Positions 7,824 to 16,858 of a DNA stretch of 64,000 bases are shown here, piece by piece. The stretch's first letter is position 1. Each line of letters begins with the position of its first letter. Position numbers and translations under genes: made by a program. This DNA is from Schaalia cardiffensis. GTDB taxonomy: Bacteria; Actinomycetota; Actinomycetes; Actinomycetales; Actinomycetaceae. The stretch covers positions 122,049-186,048 of the forward strand of contig NZ_JAEKIA010000004.1 of assembly GCF_016405145.1 (NCBI RefSeq), read 5' to 3'. A model generated the notes under the pieces. The model was not told the origin of the DNA. It was given only the letters and a program-made list of their open reading frames with translations, and made no database searches.

Positions 7824-9069
7824 ATGACCTCCCTCCTCGTGCCGATTCTTGCAGCCTCGCCGCGCGCCACCGCTTTCGCCCTCGATTGCGCTCACGCCCG
7901 AGCCCGAGGACGTGCCTGGATCGCTGATTTCGACACCGATCCGAAGAGCGCTGTGGAAGAGGTCGGGCTGCTCGTCCTCGCCCTCGCCCACGGGGCTCAG
8001 GGGGCTTCGGTGCGCGGGCGCGTGCTCGGGAACGTTTCTGATCTTTTCACTGATGCTCCAGCGCAAGACAGGGGACTCGGCATCGAGACAACACGGCGCG
8101 AAGGAACTGGGAGGGAGAAAAGTGGCGTTGAAGCACGTGCCCCTGAGAGCGCTGGCCTTGAGGGAAGGGGCGTTGAGGGAACGAGGCGCGATGTGCAGAG
8201 CACGCCCCGGATCCTGTGTGTCGACCACGCCCACAGCCTCGTTCGCGGTCCAACGCTGGCACGCGAGCTCTTGGGAAGCGGGCTACTCCCTCGGAATCCG
8301 CGAAGCCCAGGAGTTCAACGAAACACTTCAGGGCTTGAGGGAAACACTCCTGAGGGGACATGAGGTTCCCCGGGGAGCAGGGGATGAGGAAAGACAAGAG
8401 TGGACAAGAAGCGGGGATCTGCCTCGGATTCTCATCGCCGACTCGAGTATCGAAGAGGAGGAGCTGTTCCCCCTTGTCGAGGAGGGCATGCAGGTGATCC
8501 TCGACTATTGCGAGGATGAGGGCGATGAGGGAGTCCTCGACTCGGGATTCCTCGTCGATCGGATCTCCCGAGCGGGCCGCCACACACAAGCGCTTACCGG
8601 AACGCCGGGCCCGCTTTTCAGCGGTGTCGCCCCCACCCTGAAAAGAGCGATGGACCGCCTCCTCGACCCTCCTCCCGCTGCCAGAAGCCTGCAAGCCCGC
8701 GCATCCCTCCTCGTCGAGCAGGGCGAAGAGGAAGAAACAATCGCCCTCCACCCCGCAGGAGGGGCGGCAATCACCCGTGAGCCCTGCGGCACGGGAGCCC
8801 TATGGCGCATTGGAAGCGTCCTGGATTCAGCGACGAGACGCGGCCTGCTCAGCCTGGTCGGCGCCTACGCGAGAGTACAGCCGAGCAGGGCCGATCTGCC
8901 CGATGGGATTGAAGCGGCCCAAAGGGGCGGGATGCTGCTGCTCATCAACCATGCGGATCGTGCGCGCGAGATCTCCGGGGTGTTCGGAACTGATCGGGTG
9001 AGTGGGAGCCTGTGCACCGGGCATGTCGTCCTCGGACGTTCGGGCGCCATGGCCGTGGCGGCACTCTGA
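7824..9069 (+). pseudogene. Probable frame-broken relic of a GH42-like glycosidase
   Basis: Two reading frames share this locus. From 7824 one frame gives a plausible protein start (MTSLLVPILAASPRATAFAL), continuing with GRAWIADFDTD and LALAHGAQGASVRGR, and ends at 8363. The overlapping frame open from 7849 to 9069 looks like real protein only after about 8230. There it reads RILIADSSIEEEELFPLVEE, a middle domain, and ends with LPDGIEAAQRGGMLLLINHA and a short beta-rich tail. From memory these parts resemble the end of the barrel, the trimerisation domain and the C-terminal domain of family-42 beta-galactosidases. The first two thirds of the barrel and its catalytic acids are missing. A frameshift near 8100-8230 is inferred. 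The alternative is an unknown intact gene starting near 8191. Confidence 0.4.
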
Positions 9070-9328
9070 AACACAGGCAGGGGGCCTTGTCCGTTCGTGC
9101 CCGCTGAAGTCGAGGCAGACACCGGACCCCGCCCAGATGCAGACCTCACAAAAGAGGCGCCCAAAGCGGACGCTGGAGCATCGGCACAGGCCGAGCGTTT
9201 TCACGAGCAAGGAGAACCAGCCACCGCCTCGATGACTACACACCCACTCGGGAACCGTCCGAAGCGCCCCAGAGCCGGTTTCACAGTTCTCACGAGTCGC
9301 GTGTCGCTGCCTCGGGCACAATGGACGC

Positions 9329-10402
9329 ATGAAGAATCACGGCGCGGCCCTCACTCGCATCCCCCTCGAAGAGCTGTCCGCACCCGTTCGCCGCGTCCTC
9401 GGCGCCGTTGATGACCTCCTCGTCCACTCCCTGAAGATGAATGTCCGATTCCGACAAGTGAACAGGCGAGACGGCCTTCTCCTGCACGGCCCCTTCGGCT
9501 GGGCCGAAGCATCCCCCTTCTGGGACTACGATCCCAAAGAATCTGCGAACTGGCTGGCCGCAGCGCTCGCCCATGCGAATGAAGAACGCCCCACGCCCCT
9601 ACGAGAGCGCGTTCCCGTCAACGCGACGATCCCCGTGATCGCCCCCGAAGAGGCGTACAAGAAGATCCTCCACTCCGGGGGCTGTGCGACGGCAAAAGTG
9701 AAAGTCGCAGACCCGGGCACACCCCTTCATGAGGACATTGAGCGAGTCCGGGCCGTCGCCCTCGCCCTCAAGGAAACAGTCGGTGAAGCGGCTCGGGTGC
9801 GCGTCGACGCGAACGGCGCCTGGGACGTGGACACGGCGATCAGCGCGATCAACGCCCTCGAGGAAGCGGCCCGCGATGCCGGGGGACTCGAATATGTCGA
9901 GCAGCCCTGCTGGAGCGTGCCAGAACTCGCTCGGGTCCGATCCGCCGTGAAAACCCCCATTGCCGCCGATGAATCGATCCGGCGCGCCCCAGACCCCCTG
10001 GCCGTCGTCCGCGCCGGTGCCGCCGATGTCGCGATCATGAAAATCGCTCCCCTCGGCGGCATCCGCCGAGCCTTAAGAATCGGAGAGGAGAGCGGACTGA
10101 CGCTCGTCATCTCCTCCGCCCTCGAATCCTCAATTGGCCTGGCAGCCGGAGTGTACGCCGCCGCCTGCCTGCCCGGCGAGCCCCCCGCCTGCGGTTTGGC
10201 GACCGGAGGATTCTTCACAGCAGACACCGTCGCCGAGCCCCTTCACGTCGAGGAGGGACACCTGCCCCTGCGTGAACTCGAACCCGATCTGAGCCTGCTC
10301 GAAGGGCCCGGAGTCGCCCCCGAACTTAGCGAACAATGGCTGCACCGACTCGACGCCATGTGCGCCCACCTCGAGGAGAAACGAAGCGAGGAGAAACGAT
10401 GA
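9329..10402 (+). CDS. menC: O-succinylbenzoate synthase MenC
   Basis: An enolase-superfamily dehydratase that converts SHCHC to o-succinylbenzoate. The 357-residue protein shows the KxK catalytic pair (ATAKVKVADPG, about 115-125), metal ligands in RVDANGAWD (about 153-161), EYVEQPCWS (about 190) and ADESIRR (about 212), and the second catalytic lysine in AIMKIAPLGG (about 234). Length and motif order are standard for the actinobacterial type. It overlaps menD by the four bases ATGA, indicating translational coupling. The start at 9329 is the first ATG after a region with stop codons in this frame. Confidence 0.94.
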   Translation: MKNHGAALTRIPLEELSAPVRRVLGAVDDLLVHSLKMNVRFRQVNRRDGLLLHGPFGWAEASPFWDYDPKESANWLAAALAHANEERPTPLRERVPVNATIPVIAPEEAYKKILHSGGCATAKVKVADPGTPLHEDIERVRAVALALKETVGEAARVRVDANGAWDVDTAISAINALEEAARDAGGLEYVEQPCWSVPELARVRSAVKTPIAADESIRRAPDPLAVVRAGAADVAIMKIAPLGGIRRALRIGEESGLTLVISSALESSIGLAAGVYAAACLPGEPPACGLATGGFFTADTVAEPLHVEEGHLPLRELEPDLSLLEGPGVAPELSEQWLHRLDAMCAHLEEKRSEEKR

Positions 10403-12105
10403 GCCACCCCGCTGAAAAGCTCGCCCGCGCGATCCTCGCAGCCCTCATCTGCGCGGGAGTGAAAGACGTCGTGTACTGTCCCGGCTCGCGCTCAGCCCCC
10501 TTCGCCTATGCGCTTGACGCCGCCTGCCGAGCCGGTCATCTGCGCGCGCATGTGCGACTCGATGAGCGTTCCGCAGCCTTCCTCGCCCTCGGATTGTCAA
10601 AAGCCGGACGCAGTGAAGAGGACGGGGTGGAACCAGAACCCGAGCTTTCCACCGTAAGGCCCCGCCTGCGCCCCGCACCCGTCGCAATCATCACGACCTC
10701 AGGAGGGGCCGTCGCCGAGCTTCACGCCGGAGTCGCCGAGGCGAAGCATTCGAGGCTCCCACTGCTCGTCATCAGCGCCGATCGTCCCGCCGAAATGCGA
10801 GGAGTCGGAGCCTCACAGACCACCAGTCAGCCCGGAATCTTCTCCTCCCATGCCCTGGAAGTCCTCGACCTGCCCGCAGAAACAGCCCCCGATCAGAGCC
10901 TGAACGCCAGGGTCCGCCGTCTGCTCGCCCACGCCGAGGGCATCCCCACAGGAACCCCCGGCCCGGTCCAACTCAATGTCGCCTTCCGCGAGCCCCTCAC
11001 CCCCGAGGGTGGTTCCATCACTCCAGCGCCCTTCCTCCTCGAGAGAGAATCCACGAAAGTTCTTCGCGCCCCCACACCCCGGGTCGAATGGAAGGAAGCG
11101 GTCAGGGAGGGGATGCGCACCCTCATCCTCGCCGGAGATGGAGCCGACCCGGATGCTTCCATCTGGGCATCCCGGGCCGTACTTCCGATCCTCGCCGAGC
11201 CCTCGAGCGGCCTCGCCTGGGATGAGAACGCCATCCCCTACCAGCAATCCCTCCTGTCCGGGCCCCTCGCCCGAAGCATCGAACAGGTGATCGTCACGGG
11301 ACGGCCCACCCTTTCGCGCCCCGTGTCCGCGCTCCTCGCCCGCACAGACCTGCGGGTCGTAGTCATCGACCCCAGTCCAGAATGGACCGATGTCTCAGGC
11401 AATGCGGCCCTTGTCGCGCCGGGGCTAAGCGCACCGTGCGAACCGGTCACCTGCGACCAAGGCGCATGGCGTGAACAATGGCGCGAGGCCGCCCTCGAAG
11501 CGGGGGAGAAGATCAACCGCCTCATCGAGGACGAACCCCTCTCGGTCCTCGGCATTGCCCACACCGTGATGGCTAAGGACACACGAACCCTGCTGCTCGG
11601 CGCCTCCAACTCCGTGCGCGCCGTTGACCTCGTGGGCCGGGCGGGCGCCAAACGCCTCGTGGTCGCCAACCGTGGGCTCGCGGGCATTGACGGGACCCTC
11701 GCCACCGGGATCGGTCTCGCCCTCGGACGAGGGGAGGCGGTGACGATCCTCCTGGGTGACTTGGCGTTCTGTCACGACGCCGGGGCGCTCGCAATCCCCG
11801 CAGAGGAAAAGACACCCGACCTGCTCATCATCGTCGCCGACGATTCGGGCGGGGGGATCTTCGCCGGACTCGAGCACGGCCTTAAGGAGAACGCGCCGAC
11901 TTTTGAACGCTGGTTCGCAACCGCCCAGCCCACCTCCATCCGAGAGCTCGCCGCCGCCTATGGTGCCGACTACCGAGAAGCACACACGAGAGCCGAGCTG
12001 AGTGAACTCATTGGCGAGGACGGGAAGGGGATCCGGATCCTACGAGTCCCCTGCTCCAGGCCGAGTGCGCTCGCGGCTGTGAAAGCGGTGTGTCGACAGG
12101 GGTGA
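10399..12105 (+). CDS. menD: SEPHCHC synthase MenD (thiamine-dependent)
   Basis: This enzyme condenses isochorismate with 2-oxoglutarate, using thiamine diphosphate, in menaquinone synthesis. From the ATG at 10399 it has 568 residues. Features in order: YCPGSRSAPFAYALDAA near residue 28, the conserved glutamate in RLDERSAAFLALGLSKAG (about 55), TTSGGAVAELHAGVAEA, NRGLAGIDGTLATGIGLALG (about 420) and the cofactor-binding GDLAFCHDAGAL. The reading frame stays open upstream to 10336, but the ATG that overlaps the menC stop (ATGA) has GAGGAGAAACG just before it and fits the family start. Confidence 0.94.
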   Translation: MSHPAEKLARAILAALICAGVKDVVYCPGSRSAPFAYALDAACRAGHLRAHVRLDERSAAFLALGLSKAGRSEEDGVEPEPELSTVRPRLRPAPVAIITTSGGAVAELHAGVAEAKHSRLPLLVISADRPAEMRGVGASQTTSQPGIFSSHALEVLDLPAETAPDQSLNARVRRLLAHAEGIPTGTPGPVQLNVAFREPLTPEGGSITPAPFLLERESTKVLRAPTPRVEWKEAVREGMRTLILAGDGADPDASIWASRAVLPILAEPSSGLAWDENAIPYQQSLLSGPLARSIEQVIVTGRPTLSRPVSALLARTDLRVVVIDPSPEWTDVSGNAALVAPGLSAPCEPVTCDQGAWREQWREAALEAGEKINRLIEDEPLSVLGIAHTVMAKDTRTLLLGASNSVRAVDLVGRAGAKRLVVANRGLAGIDGTLATGIGLALGRGEAVTILLGDLAFCHDAGALAIPAEEKTPDLLIIVADDSGGGIFAGLEHGLKENAPTFERWFATAQPTSIRELAAAYGADYREAHTRAELSELIGEDGKGIRILRVPCSRPSALAAVKAVCRQG

Positions 12106-12255
12106 AGGCTCGCGCCCGATGCGGGCCGAGGTGAGGCCGATAGCTGAGGAGTGAGACAGTGGCGTACAGGAAACATGCAGGCGAGTATCAGTGTTGAGGC
12201 AAGGAAGGCACCCATACTGTCTCCCATCAGCCGATAGGCAGTGAAAGAAGGACTT

Positions 12256-14070
12256 ATGACAACGACCCCGCAATCTGATCCCTTAAATGCTCACAAGGGC
12301 TCTTCTTCGAATCCGCAGAAGAACGAGGATGCGGAGACGATGCACCTGCCTCTAACCCCGGAGCGCGAGGGTGCAGGGCGTGACGCGCAGCAGACCTCGG
12401 TTTTCTCAACTCCCTCCCCCTGGGTGCGCGGGAATGCTCACACGCAGGAGGGAGCGGCCTCCACTGTGCCCATGCCGAGGGCGGGCGCCCCCAGGGGTGC
12501 TCAGGCCCCTTCGCAGGGCGCCCCCAGCGGCGCTCAGGCCCCCTCCTTGGGTGCACCCCGTGCTGCTCAGGCCTCATCGGGGTCGCGACATGGGATGCCT
12601 GGGCAGGCAGGACACTCTGCCCGGACGGGGCAAGCCCCCTTCCCCGGGCCGAGCGCTCAGACAAAGCCCCTGAGCCCCACTCCTTCCACTCCCGCCTCGA
12701 CCTCGGCCGCAGATTTTGCGAGCGCACAGCCCTGGCCGATGAGCCCTCAAGGGGCAGGAACGCCCATTGATTCGCAGATGAGTGCTGGTTCGCAGAGGAG
12801 TGGTGGTCCGCAGACGAGCGAAGAGACTTCTCCCTCCTCACCCAGGGGCACAGGCGGCAGCAAAGAAACGAAGAAAGGCCCCTCCTGGTTGGCCCTCTTC
12901 CTCGCGATGCTCCTGACCTCCGCTTTGACCCTGGGCGGATCCTGGGCGCTGTTCAATGGCAAGCCCCACGCCACGCCCCACACCTCGACAAACACCCAAT
13001 CCGAGGGGCCCTCGACGGTTCAGCCAGTCTCAACCACCGGTGACAGCCCCGACTGGGCGGCTGTTGCGCGCGCCGTTTCCCCGGCGACTGTGACGATCAG
13101 TGTCTCCTCGAACTCCAGCTCCGGAGTCGGCTCCGGCGTCATCTACGACGCGCAGGGCGATATCGTGACGAACTACCACGTGATCTCCGCAGCCCTCGAC
13201 GGTCAAGGAAGGATCACCGTGACCCTCGCCGATGGGCGCATGTACGAGGGAGAAATCCTCGGACACGATCAGACGACTGATCTTGCGGTTGTGCGCCTGA
13301 AGAACCCTCCTTCGGATCTGACCGTCGCAACCTTCGGCTCCTCCAAGGACCTTTCAGTCGGTGACGAGGTCATGGCAGTCGGCGCGCCCCTCGGCCTGTC
13401 GAACACGGTGACCACGGGCATCATCTCCGCTTTGAACCGACCGGTCGAGGTGTCCACCGAGAAATCAGAGTCCGAACAGCTTGATCCCAATGATCCCCTC
13501 AATCCGAATGACCCCTTCAATCAGCTCCCCGGAGTGCCCAACCCTCAAGCGGCCTCCTCAGAGTCGGTGATCACGAACGCCATTCAGGTTGACGCCTCCA
13601 TCAACCCCGGTAACTCCGGGGGTCCGCTCTTCGATTCATGTGGCCGAGTCATCGGCATCAACTCCTCGATCGCATCGAACTCGAGCTCCTCAGACAAGGC
13701 CGGGTCGATCGGCCTCGGATTCGCGATCCCCGTCGACCTCGTCACCTCGGTCGCTGAGCAGATCATCCAGACGGGCACTGTTGAGCATGCGGTACTCGGC
13801 GTCTCCGTGACGACGGGGCAGACCCAAGTCGATGGTTCGACTGTTGCCGGAGCCGAGGTTGCGGAGGTCTCTCGAGGCGGCGCGGCTGAAGCGGCGGGTC
13901 TGCGCAAGGGGGATGTGATCCTTGCGGTGAATGGCGAGTCCGTTTCCTCTTCGAAGCAGCTCACCGGTTATATCCGCCGCTACAAGAGCGGTGACTCCGT
14001 TGAGATCACCTACGTGCGTGAGGGTGTGAAGTACGACGTGACGACGACCTTGAAAGCGAAGCAGCAGTGA
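12256..14070 (+). CDS. Membrane-anchored HtrA-type serine protease with PDZ domain
   Basis: An envelope quality-control protease of the trypsin-like S1C family, 604 residues from the ATG at 12256, which has AAGGA five bases upstream; a GTG 15 bases earlier is less likely. Residues 1-205 are a Pro/Ala/Gln/Ser-rich cytoplasmic region with short repeats such as GAPRGAQAPSQ. One membrane helix follows at about 208-235. The protease domain has the triad His308 (NYHVIS), Asp342 (TTDLAVV) and Ser454 (GNSGGPL). A PDZ domain fills about 505-600 (AEVSRGGAAEAAGLRKGDVI). The architecture equals the mycobacterial HtrA/PepD group. A terminator follows the stop. Confidence 0.9.
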   Translation: MTTTPQSDPLNAHKGSSSNPQKNEDAETMHLPLTPEREGAGRDAQQTSVFSTPSPWVRGNAHTQEGAASTVPMPRAGAPRGAQAPSQGAPSGAQAPSLGAPRAAQASSGSRHGMPGQAGHSARTGQAPFPGPSAQTKPLSPTPSTPASTSAADFASAQPWPMSPQGAGTPIDSQMSAGSQRSGGPQTSEETSPSSPRGTGGSKETKKGPSWLALFLAMLLTSALTLGGSWALFNGKPHATPHTSTNTQSEGPSTVQPVSTTGDSPDWAAVARAVSPATVTISVSSNSSSGVGSGVIYDAQGDIVTNYHVISAALDGQGRITVTLADGRMYEGEILGHDQTTDLAVVRLKNPPSDLTVATFGSSKDLSVGDEVMAVGAPLGLSNTVTTGIISALNRPVEVSTEKSESEQLDPNDPLNPNDPFNQLPGVPNPQAASSESVITNAIQVDASINPGNSGGPLFDSCGRVIGINSSIASNSSSSDKAGSIGLGFAIPVDLVTSVAEQIIQTGTVEHAVLGVSVTTGQTQVDGSTVAGAEVAEVSRGGAAEAAGLRKGDVILAVNGESVSSSKQLTGYIRRYKSGDSVEITYVREGVKYDVTTTLKAKQQ

Positions 14071-14080
14071 GTGCGTGAAG

Positions 14081-14116
14081 GCGGTGCCCGTCCTCAGAAT
14101 CGAGGGCGGGCACCGC
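14081..14116 (+). terminator. Hairpin terminator after the HtrA gene
   Basis: GCGGTGCCCGTCCTC at 14081-14095 pairs with GAGGGCGGGCACCGC at 14102-14116 (one G-T pair) around a six-base loop. No long T-tract follows, but the stem is very stable and starts 10 bases after the stop codon. Confidence 0.7.
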
Positions 14117-14398
14117 GCATTGAGGGGACACTGCGCGTATTCACGGCGGGCATTGTCTTGGGCAGACGGCATTGTCTTGCAGCAAGGGGCATCGGCTCTT
14201 CTCGGGCTCCGAGGGTACGGTCCTTCTTGGGAGCGGGGCCCTGCTTGTTCAGAAGCACACTCAAGCACTCGCGTTCGCCGCGCTGAACTCGGCGGCGAAG
14301 GTGCCCGGCCTATATTCAGAATCACTCTCAAGCACTCGTGTGGACGGAGCTTGTCGGGCCCGAGACACCCGGGCTGTGCGTACTTTCGGCTGGTGTTC
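14117..14398. other. Spacer between converging htrA and menF, no gene seen
   Basis: Between the two stop codons no coding stretch could be supported. Short imperfect repeats occur (GGCATTGTCTTG-like at about 14150-14180, and CACTCAAGCACTCG at about 14262 with CTCTCAAGCACTCG at about 14325). Their meaning is unknown. Confidence 0.4.
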
Positions 14399-15796
14399 CT
14401 ATGCCGTGGCGTCCACGCCCAAAGCGTCGAGCAGGGGAGCCATCTTCCTTCGAGTCTCCGCCAGTTCTTCTTCCGGATCGGAGTCGGGCATGATGCCGCC
14501 CCCGGCGAAGATCCTCAGTGCCCTTCCCTCCTCCTCGAGCGCTCCGCAGCGCAGCGCAATACAGAACTCGCCTTCGCCGTTCGCATCAACCCAGCCGACG
14601 GGGCCGGAATAGCGGCCCCTTTCGGTGCGCTCGTGCTCTTCGAGGAGTTCAAGAGCAAGATCCCTCGGGGTTCCGCACACTGCAGCCGTCGGGTGCAGGG
14701 CCGCCACGGCCTCCAGAAGGGAGAGCTCACCTAAACGGGCTTGAACATCGCTCGCCAGATGCGCAACATTAGGAAGATCCAAGATGAAAGGGGTCTCAGG
14801 CACTTGCAGGTCGTCGACGATCGGGCGCAGCGCTGAGGCCACGGACTCGACTGCGAGCGTATGCTCGCGCAGATTCTTCTCCGACTCCAAAAGCTCGGCA
14901 CCCCGCCCAGCGGGAGAGGTGCCCGCAAGGACCCGAGAATGCAAGACGCCATCGGCTGCGGAACCCAGCATCTCCGGGGATGCGCCGATGAGTGAATCCA
15001 CGCAGAACCTCCAGGTCTGCGGGTAGAGAGAGTCGAGGCGTTCGAGCAGGTAGTGGGCAGTGATCGCAGAATCTGCGCGCACCAGCATGTCGCGGGTCAT
15101 GACCGCTTTCGAAGCGTCACCGGCCCTCAGCCTCGCCGCGAGCGCCTCAACAGAAGCCCTCCACTCCCTTTGAGTCATGCGCCCCACATCGGTGCGCAGC
15201 CCACGCGGGGGCCTGGGGGATGAGGGAGTCGTGGAATCGAGGACTTCGAGGGGATCGAGCACCGGCGAGGACGAGGAGATGGAAACCGCCCAGCGCCCCT
15301 CAGGAGTGTCGATCAGGAGGAAACTCGGGACGATGAGCGTTGACTCTGTTCGAGCTGAAAAACCAAAGGAACCGAAGGCGATGGGAAAGGAAGGAAGAGC
15401 CCGCTCGAGGTGTGAAGCCGCTTCAGCCGAAGGAGAGTCGCCCGAAAGCGAGTCGCCCGAAAGCGAGTCGCCCGAGAGTGGGGCGCGTGAAGCCCGCTCG
15501 CCCGAATCTCGGTCTTTCGAGTGTGGGCCATGAACATCCACACTCACGCTCGAGGCCGCGCGAAGACGATCCCACCAGGCCCCGGCCTCGCCAATCGCAT
15601 GAACACCCGAGCCCTTCCATGCGGCTGCGCGCCCCCAGCCGACCATCTGACACCTGAAACCCAACCACGCCAGGGCTACAGCATCCTCGCGGGGGTCCTC
15701 GGGGAGGAAACGAAGCAGAGGAGTATGAGCCCATTGCGTGCCCGCGAGCGAGACGGCTCTGGCATGGAGGGACTCGGTCGTGGAGGCGTTCGGCAT
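14399..15796 (-). CDS. menF: Isochorismate synthase MenF
   Basis: A chorismate-binding enzyme that makes isochorismate, the entry step of menaquinone synthesis. It has 465 residues from the ATG at 15796; AGGATGG seven bases upstream favours this start over the ATG at 15805. The C-terminal half carries the chorismate-binding signatures: FCVDSLIGASPEMLG, SRVLAGTSPAGRG, LHPTAAVCGTPRDLAL and RGRYSGPVGWVDANGEGEFC. The N-terminal half is variable and contains a tandem SGDSL repeat (about residues 108-122) encoded by a 15-bp DNA repeat. No anthranilate or salicylate synthase genes are nearby; the menaquinone genes on both sides support MenF. Confidence 0.9.
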   Translation of the reverse strand: MPNASTTESLHARAVSLAGTQWAHTPLLRFLPEDPREDAVALAWLGFRCQMVGWGRAAAWKGSGVHAIGEAGAWWDRLRAASSVSVDVHGPHSKDRDSGERASRAPLSGDSLSGDSLSGDSPSAEAASHLERALPSFPIAFGSFGFSARTESTLIVPSFLLIDTPEGRWAVSISSSSPVLDPLEVLDSTTPSSPRPPRGLRTDVGRMTQREWRASVEALAARLRAGDASKAVMTRDMLVRADSAITAHYLLERLDSLYPQTWRFCVDSLIGASPEMLGSAADGVLHSRVLAGTSPAGRGAELLESEKNLREHTLAVESVASALRPIVDDLQVPETPFILDLPNVAHLASDVQARLGELSLLEAVAALHPTAAVCGTPRDLALELLEEHERTERGRYSGPVGWVDANGEGEFCIALRCGALEEEGRALRIFAGGGIMPDSDPEEELAETRRKMAPLLDALGVDATA

Positions 15797-15887
15797 GGCG
15801 ACCATCCTACGCGCGTGAACACCCGCCCACCCTCCTCAGCTTCTTCGCCACCCTGAGGCCAAGGGCCAGGCGTGGGATGATTGACCC

Positions 15888-16607
15888 ATGATGCCAGCCG
15901 ATTCCCATGTCCTGCGTGCAGATCTGACCAAGGCGCCCAGTGAGATCGCCTCCATGTTCGACCACGTGGCCGAACGCTACGACCTCATGGACCTCATCAT
16001 GACCGGCGGGATGGACCGCGTGTGGATGAAGGCCTTCCGCAACGCAGTTGCGCCCCTGCCAGGCGAGAAGGTCCTCGACGTGGCCGCAGGAACCGGAGCC
16101 TCTTGCGCGGTGCTCGCGAAAGCGGGGGCGGAGGTGACTGCCTGCGACCTGTCTGAAGGGATGATCGAGGTCGGACGTAAACGCCACCCCGATATTGAGT
16201 TCATCCAGGGCAATGCGATGGAACTGCCTTTCGAGGAAGCCTCCTTCGATGTTGTGACGATTTCCTGGGGTTTGCGCAATATTCCCGACCCGGAGCTGAC
16301 TTTGAGGGAAATGGCTCGCGTCGTGCGTCCCAAAGGGCGTCTCGTCGTCTGCGAATTCTCCACTCCGCCGAATCCGCTTTTCCGCTCCCTTTACGAGTGC
16401 TACCAGTCGAGTGTCCTCAAATATTTTGCGAAGGCATTCTCTTCCGACGAGGCCGCCTACGACTATCTCGTCGAGTCGATCCGCGATTGGCCCGACCAGC
16501 GCACAATCGGCGAGATGATCGCCCGAAACGGCTGGGCCTCGGTCGAATACCGCAACCTGACGGGCGGTATCGCGGCCCTGCATCGGGCGGTCAAGCCCCT
16601 GCCCTGA
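15888..16607 (+). CDS. menG: Demethylmenaquinone methyltransferase MenG (UbiE family)
   Basis: A SAM-dependent methyltransferase that converts demethylmenaquinone to menaquinone, the last nuclear modification. The 239-residue protein shows the UbiE/MenG start FDHVAERYDLMDLIMTGGMD, motif I VLDVAAGTGASCAVLAKAG (about 60-78), CDLSEGMIEVG, VVTISWGLRNIPDP and ENLTGGIAALHRA-like end (YRNLTGGIAALHRAVKPLP). There is no ubiquinone pathway in view, so menaquinone is the expected substrate. It is divergent from menF, with about 90 bp between the starts. Two adjacent ATG codons open the frame (15888, 15891). Confidence 0.93.
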   Translation: MMPADSHVLRADLTKAPSEIASMFDHVAERYDLMDLIMTGGMDRVWMKAFRNAVAPLPGEKVLDVAAGTGASCAVLAKAGAEVTACDLSEGMIEVGRKRHPDIEFIQGNAMELPFEEASFDVVTISWGLRNIPDPELTLREMARVVRPKGRLVVCEFSTPPNPLFRSLYECYQSSVLKYFAKAFSSDEAAYDYLVESIRDWPDQRTIGEMIARNGWASVEYRNLTGGIAALHRAVKPLP

Positions 16608-16858
16608 GGCCTGCGCGCCTCGGCGAGGAAAGGGGAGAGGAAGACGCAGCAATTAGGTGCGCCTTCCTTTTCTAAAATGCTCTCTGCGTTTCGCCTCGCA
16701 AGCGCAGAAAAACCATGCGAATAGCGCAATTACAAGCCGCGGAACAACACCCTCACGGAAGGGGCTAGGCTAGCGAGACGGAATGCGGTGCAGTGCACAC
16801 CGCTCCGCTTTGCACATCTGCGCAGCAAAGGGCTGTGCAACACTTGGGAGGACTACCA

